DNA from: an uncultured Lachnospiraceae bacterium
GTDB lineage: Bacteria; Bacillota; Clostridia; Lachnospirales; Lachnospiraceae
NCBI GenBank assembly: GCA_905193085.1
Contig: CAJJNI010000115.1
Span: forward strand, 1 to 7,634
Reading direction: 5' to 3'
Length of the DNA stretch: 7,634 bases
Position numbers and translations under genes: made by a program. The notes beneath the pieces are model-generated. The model was not told the DNA's origin. It made no database searches and saw nothing but the letters and a program-made list of their open reading frames with translations. Each line of letters opens with the position of its first letter. The first letter of the stretch is position 1. Shown one piece after another: positions 5,292-7,634 of this stretch.

Positions 5292-5761
5292 TAGATCACC
5301 TCGGCTTTTCCACCAAGTGACTCAATTTTTTCTTTAGCACTGGCACTGAATGCATTCACCTGAACAGTGAGTTTCTTTGTAAGTGTTCCTGTTCCTAATA
5401 CTTTTACTCCATCATATGCTTTCTTGTATCCGTTACGAACTTTACAAGTATTAACAATTCCGTTTTCAATTAATGTTTCAACTGTTACTGTTGAACCATC
5501 TTCAAACTTCTCTAAATCATCAAGTGAAATTGTTACGATTTCTTTTGAATTGATGTTAGTGAAGCCTCTCTTAGGAATTCTTCTATATAATGGCATCTGT
5601 CCACCTTCGAAACCAGGTCTTACTCTACCGCCTGAACGAGCTTTCTGACCCTTGTGACCTCTACCAGCTGTTTTACCATTTCCTGAACCATGTCCACGGC
5701 CTTTTCTAAAGTTATCGCTTGACTTTGAACCTGCTGCCGGACTTAATTTTGATAATTCCAT
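5291..5761 (-). CDS. rplO: 50S ribosomal protein L15
   Basis: L15 is a late-assembling 50S protein that threads an extended glycine- and arginine-rich arm into 23S rRNA. Residues 1-66 form that arm (MELSKLSPAAGSK, KGRGHGSGNGKTAGRGHKGQ, GFEGGQMPLYRRIPKRGF). Residues 75-156 form the globular domain, ending LTVQVNAFSASAKEKIESLGGKAEVI. At 156 residues it is about ten longer than the Bacillus protein; the extra length seems to be around residues 107-118 (KVRNGYKKAYDG). GGAGG is 10 nt before the ATG, and the gap to rpmD is 26 nt. The last codon and stop overlap the secY start. Confidence 0.98.
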   Translation of the reverse strand: MELSKLSPAAGSKSSDNFRKGRGHGSGNGKTAGRGHKGQKARSGGRVRPGFEGGQMPLYRRIPKRGFTNINSKEIVTISLDDLEKFEDGSTVTVETLIENGIVNTCKVRNGYKKAYDGVKVLGTGTLTKKLTVQVNAFSASAKEKIESLGGKAEVI

Positions 5762-5787
5762 TCTGATGACACCTCCTATTCAACTAA

Positions 5788-5970
5788 TTATACTTCTTCT
5801 ACTTTTACTAAATGTCTAACCTGTTGAACCATTCCTCTTGTTGCTGCATTATCTGGCAATTCAACTGTTTTGTTTAATTTCTTTAAACCTAAAGCTTCTA
5901 CAGTTCTTTTATGCTTAGGAATAGCTCCAATTGTGGACTTTACTAATGTAATTTTTAATTTTCCTGCCAT
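5788..5970 (-). CDS. rpmD: 50S ribosomal protein L30
   Basis: This is the small 50S protein L30 in its short bacterial form, 60 residues. It begins MAGKLKITLVKSTIGAIPKH, continues KRTVEALGLKKLNKTVELPD (the conserved LGL-K-L-VE core) and ends RGMVQQVRHLVKVEEV. Length and order (rpsE-rpmD-rplO) are the standard spc arrangement. The upstream rpsE stop codon TAA is part of the Shine-Dalgarno TAAGGAGG, with the ATG 9 nt beyond GGAGG, so termination and re-initiation are closely linked. Confidence 0.98.
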   Translation of the reverse strand: MAGKLKITLVKSTIGAIPKHKRTVEALGLKKLNKTVELPDNAATRGMVQQVRHLVKVEEV

Positions 5971-5984
5971 TTGTTAGTTCCTCC

Positions 5985-6494
5985 TTAGCCTAAAATTTCC
6001 TGTACAGATTTACCACGGAGTCTTGCAACTTCTTCAGGTGTCTTTAATAATTTTAAGCCTTCGATTGTAGCAAGTACAACGTTCTGCTTATTGTTTGAAC
6101 CTAAAGATTTTGTACGGATGTTCTTGATACCTGCAAGTTCACATACTGAACGGGCAGGACCACCAGCGATTACACCAGTACCTTCTGGAGCTCTCTTTAA
6201 TAATACAGAAGCACCTGTGTGTTTACCCATAGTATCATGAGGAATACTGTTATTATCATCTAATGCAACAGTGATTAATTTCTTGATTGCATCTTCTTTA
6301 CCTTTGCGAATAGCTTCTGGAATTTCAGTTGCTTTTCCAAGACCTGCTCCAACATGTCCTTTTCCATCACCAACAACAACTAAAGCTGTGAATCGCATAT
6401 TACGACCACCTTTAACAACTTTTGTTACACGTTTGATAGAAACAACTTTTTCTTCTAATTCCATTTCGCTTGTATCAATAATTGTTCGTTTCAT
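5985..6494 (-). CDS. rpsE: 30S ribosomal protein S5
   Basis: S5 lies at the mRNA entry channel of the 30S subunit and influences decoding accuracy and helicase activity. The 169-residue protein has the N-terminal double-stranded-RNA-binding-like fold at about 12-77 (EEKVVSIKRVTKVVKGGRN, ALVVVGDGKGHVGAGLGKA). The C-terminal domain runs from about 80 to 160 (MGKHTGASVLLKRAPEGTGV, GGPARSVCELAGIKNIRTKS, GSNNKQN). The KGGR region, where spectinomycin-resistance changes occur in other species, looks wild type. GGAGG is 7 nt before the ATG. The gaps are 15 nt to rplR and 14 nt to rpmD. Confidence 0.98.
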   Translation of the reverse strand: MKRTIIDTSEMELEEKVVSIKRVTKVVKGGRNMRFTALVVVGDGKGHVGAGLGKATEIPEAIRKGKEDAIKKLITVALDDNNSIPHDTMGKHTGASVLLKRAPEGTGVIAGGPARSVCELAGIKNIRTKSLGSNNKQNVVLATIEGLKLLKTPEEVARLRGKSVQEILG

Positions 6495-6509
6495 GTGTTC
6501 TCCTCCTTA

Positions 6510-6878
6510 TTAGAATTTGAGACCAGCTTCACGAGCTGCATCTGCTAATGCCTGAATTTTACCCTGGTAAATGAATCCACCTCTGTCAAATACAACTTCA
6601 GTGATACCTTTTTCCAAAGCTCTCTGTGCAATTACTTTTCCTAAATATGCAGCAGCCTCAACATTGTTAGTTTTTTCTAACTCTGCCTTTACATCTTTCT
6701 GCATTGTGGAAGCTGACACTAAAGTATTACCAACTGTATCATCAATAACCTGAGCATACATATGATTGTTACTTCTGAATACCGCTAAACGAGGTCTTTC
6801 AGGTGTGCCACTGAAACGATTACGCAATTTTTTGTGCTTTTTAACACGAATTTCTGTTCTTGAATCTTTCTTTATCAT
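6510..6878 (-). CDS. rplR: 50S ribosomal protein L18
   Basis: L18 binds 5S rRNA together with L5 and helps dock it on the central protuberance. The sequence reads MIKKDSRTEIRVKKHKKLRN at the start, with the conserved SGTPERPRLAVFRSNNHMYAQVIDD core and the family ending VVFDRGGFIYQG, ALADAAREAGLKF. I prefer the ATG at 6878 (122 residues) over an in-frame GTG at 6884. AAGGAG at 6893-6888 is 9 nt from this ATG but only 3 nt from the GTG, and the Bacillus protein starts in the equivalent place (MIT-K). The gap after rplF is 17 nt. Confidence 0.97.
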   Translation of the reverse strand: MIKKDSRTEIRVKKHKKLRNRFSGTPERPRLAVFRSNNHMYAQVIDDTVGNTLVSASTMQKDVKAELEKTNNVEAAAYLGKVIAQRALEKGITEVVFDRGGFIYQGKIQALADAAREAGLKF

Positions 6879-6887
6879 ATTCACACT

Positions 6888-6893
6888 CTCCTT
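6888..6893 (-). promoter_or_regulatory. rplR Shine-Dalgarno that decides the start codon
   Basis: AAGGAG lies directly after the rplF stop. Its spacing of 9 nt to the ATG at 6878, against 3 nt to the GTG at 6884, favours the shorter L18. Confidence 0.75.
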
Positions 6894-6895
6894 AA

Positions 6896-7435
6896 TTATT
6901 TCTTACCAGTCTTACCGACTTTACGTCTGATAACTTCATCAGCATACTTAATACCTTTACCTTTGTATGGTTCAGGTCTTCTCTTGTCTCTGATCTCAGC
7001 TGCATACTGTCCAACTTTTTCTTTATCAATACCTTTGATGATAATTTTGTTACCATCAACTACTGATTCAAGACCTTCTGGATCTTCGATTTCAACCGGA
7101 TGAGAATAACCTAAGGATAATGTTAATTTCTTTCCAGCTTTTGCTGCTTTATAACCAACACCGTTTACTTCAAGTGTTTTTTCATATCCATCAGTAACAC
7201 CTTTTACCATGTTAGCGATAAGTGTTCTTGTAAGACCATGTAAAGATTTCATTTTCTTTAAATCGTTTGGTCTTGATACAACAACTGCTTCACCATCTTT
7301 TTTGATTTCCATTTCTTCTGGTAAAACTCTTTCAAGTGTTCCCTTAGGACCTTTTACAGTCACCTTATTATTTTCTGCGATATCAACAGTTACTCCTGCT
7401 GGTATAGCGATTGGCATTCTTCCTATACGTGACAT
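6896..7435 (-). CDS. rplF: 50S ribosomal protein L6
   Basis: L6 sits beside the sarcin-ricin loop and the GTPase-associated centre of the 50S subunit. The complete 179-residue protein consists of two similar domains: residues 1-82 (MSRIGRMPIAIPAGVTV, VKGPKGTLERVLP, LHGLTRTLIANMVKGV) and 83-179 (EKTLEVNGVGYKAAKAGKKL, SLGYSHPVEI). The signature EIRDKRRPEPYKGKGIKYADE is in the latter and the end is RRKVGKTGKK. GGAGG is 10 nt before the ATG. The usual upstream neighbour rpsH does not adjoin it; instead there are at least 199 nt of repeats and hairpins. Confidence 0.98.
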   Translation of the reverse strand: MSRIGRMPIAIPAGVTVDIAENNKVTVKGPKGTLERVLPEEMEIKKDGEAVVVSRPNDLKKMKSLHGLTRTLIANMVKGVTDGYEKTLEVNGVGYKAAKAGKKLTLSLGYSHPVEIEDPEGLESVVDGNKIIIKGIDKEKVGQYAAEIRDKRRPEPYKGKGIKYADEVIRRKVGKTGKK

Positions 7436-7461
7436 ATGCCCGTTACCTCCTTAAATTATCG

Positions 7462-7482
7462 GAAAGAACTATGCGTTCTTTC
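7462..7482 (-). repeat. Hairpin in the rplF 5' untranslated region
   Basis: GAAAGAAC (7482-7475) and GTTCTTTC (7469-7462) form a perfect 8-bp stem around GCATA, ending about 12 nt before the rplF Shine-Dalgarno. In the transcribed direction no U-run follows, so it is not a terminator for the operon. It may protect the 5' end of a processed mRNA or affect ribosome loading. Confidence 0.6.
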
Positions 7483-7506
7483 TGTTTTCAGTTTTTTATT
7501 TATATG

Positions 7507-7548
7507 AATTGCAAGTGTTCATCTTTTAAAAAGATGAACATTACAATT
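7507..7548 (-). repeat. 42-nt near-perfect hairpin upstream of rplF
   Basis: TGTTCATCTTT (7540-7530) pairs perfectly with AAAGATGAACA (7526-7516) around a 3-nt loop. Beyond one bulged C (7515), AATTGTAA (7548-7541) pairs with TTGCAATT (7514-7507), one pair being G-U. That is 19 pairs in all. Neither strand has a T-run directly after it, so it is not an intrinsic terminator. Its form fits a small mobile or dispersed intergenic repeat, or an RNase III-type processing site. Confidence 0.65.
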
Positions 7549-7557
7549 ATTGGTTTT

Positions 7558-7626
7558 GCTGTCTGAGCTTCGCGATGAACCTCGCACTAAGCTCAAGCTT
7601 CGCATTCGGCTGTCTGAGAGCTTCGC
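7558..7626 (-). repeat. GCGAAGC-type short repeats between the presumed rpsH and rplF
   Basis: Three copies of a GC-richer unit occur in 69 nt: GCGAAGCTCTCAGACAGC (7626-7609), GCGAAGCTTGAGC (7603-7591) and GCGAAGCTCAGACAGC (7573-7558). The first and third differ by two bases missing from the latter. TTGAGCTT (7596-7589) can pair with AAGCTCAG (7570-7563) and, alternatively, with the AAGCTC of the first copy, so it can fold in more than one way. The composition differs from the AT-rich surroundings. No transposase or ribosomal protein coding sequence is recognisable in it. I infer a dispersed palindromic repeat; its left end lies outside the window. Confidence 0.55.
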
Positions 7627-7634
7627 TACATGCT

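Noticed and set aside
6879..6884. GTG start for rplR two codons upstream
   Set aside because: The spacing from AAGGAG would be only 3 nt, and the ATG at 6878 matches the usual L18 N-terminus.
7462..7500. Plus-strand terminator (hairpin followed by T-rich sequence)
   Set aside because: The T-run is not directly after the stem, and no plus-strand gene exists in the window that would need it.
7547..7633. Frame open from the window edge, ending in TAA at 7549-7547 (about 28 codons)
   Set aside because: The peptide (ending AKLRQQNQ) is not the S8 C-terminus and consists of the GCGAAGC repeat translated. An open frame this short in a GC-richer repeat is expected by chance.

Overview
The window is a slice of the spc-alpha ribosomal-protein cluster of a low-GC Gram-positive bacterium. 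It is most likely a clostridial one, and protein style and gene order suggest Lachnospiraceae (moderate confidence for the family, high for Firmicutes/Clostridia). The grounds are AT-rich DNA, strong GGAGG ribosome-binding sites, a four-cysteine (zinc) adenylate kinase, a KOW-domain gene between map and infA, and rpsD lying directly after rpsK. Every supported gene is on the minus strand, so transcription runs from the high to the low coordinates.

In transcription order the layout is as follows. (1) At 7634-7436 there are 199 nt without a gene where rpsH would normally lie. They hold short GCGAAGC-type repeats, a 42-nt near-perfect hairpin and a second hairpin just before the rplF ribosome-binding site. 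(2) rplF-rplR-rpsE-rpmD-rplO-secY follow as a tightly packed block with gaps of 14-26 nt; rplO and secY overlap by one base. (3) A 103-nt spacer with nested inverted repeats precedes adk-map-KOW gene-infA, again tightly packed. (4) A 123-nt spacer carries a very good sigma-A-type promoter (TTGCCA, 17 nt, TACAAT, with an extended -10 and an A-tract upstream) directed into rpmJ. (5) rpmJ is followed by about 300 nt of non-coding but strongly structured RNA. (6) rpsM-rpsK-rpsD come last; rpsD is cut by the window edge.

The genes make ribosomal proteins of both subunits (L6, L18, S5, L30, L15, L36, S13, S11, S4), the translocon channel SecY, initiation factor IF1, adenylate kinase and type I methionine aminopeptidase. 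The set therefore joins ribosome assembly, initiation, N-terminal processing and protein export.

The most interesting part is the rpmJ-rpsM interval (1377-1677). An 11-pair stem starts on the rpmJ stop codon, and its 3' strand is immediately followed by a competing or pseudoknotting strand. Several hairpins follow. Nearest rpsM is a set of mutually exclusive helices, one of which buries the rpsM Shine-Dalgarno sequence. The position matches the S4-controlled leader of the E. coli alpha operon, and the S4 gene is in the same downstream block, so this is a good candidate for an autogenous ribosomal-protein leader. That function is inferred from position and hand-drawn pairing, not demonstrated. 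I saw no convincing terminator, tRNA, rRNA, CRISPR array or transposase gene.
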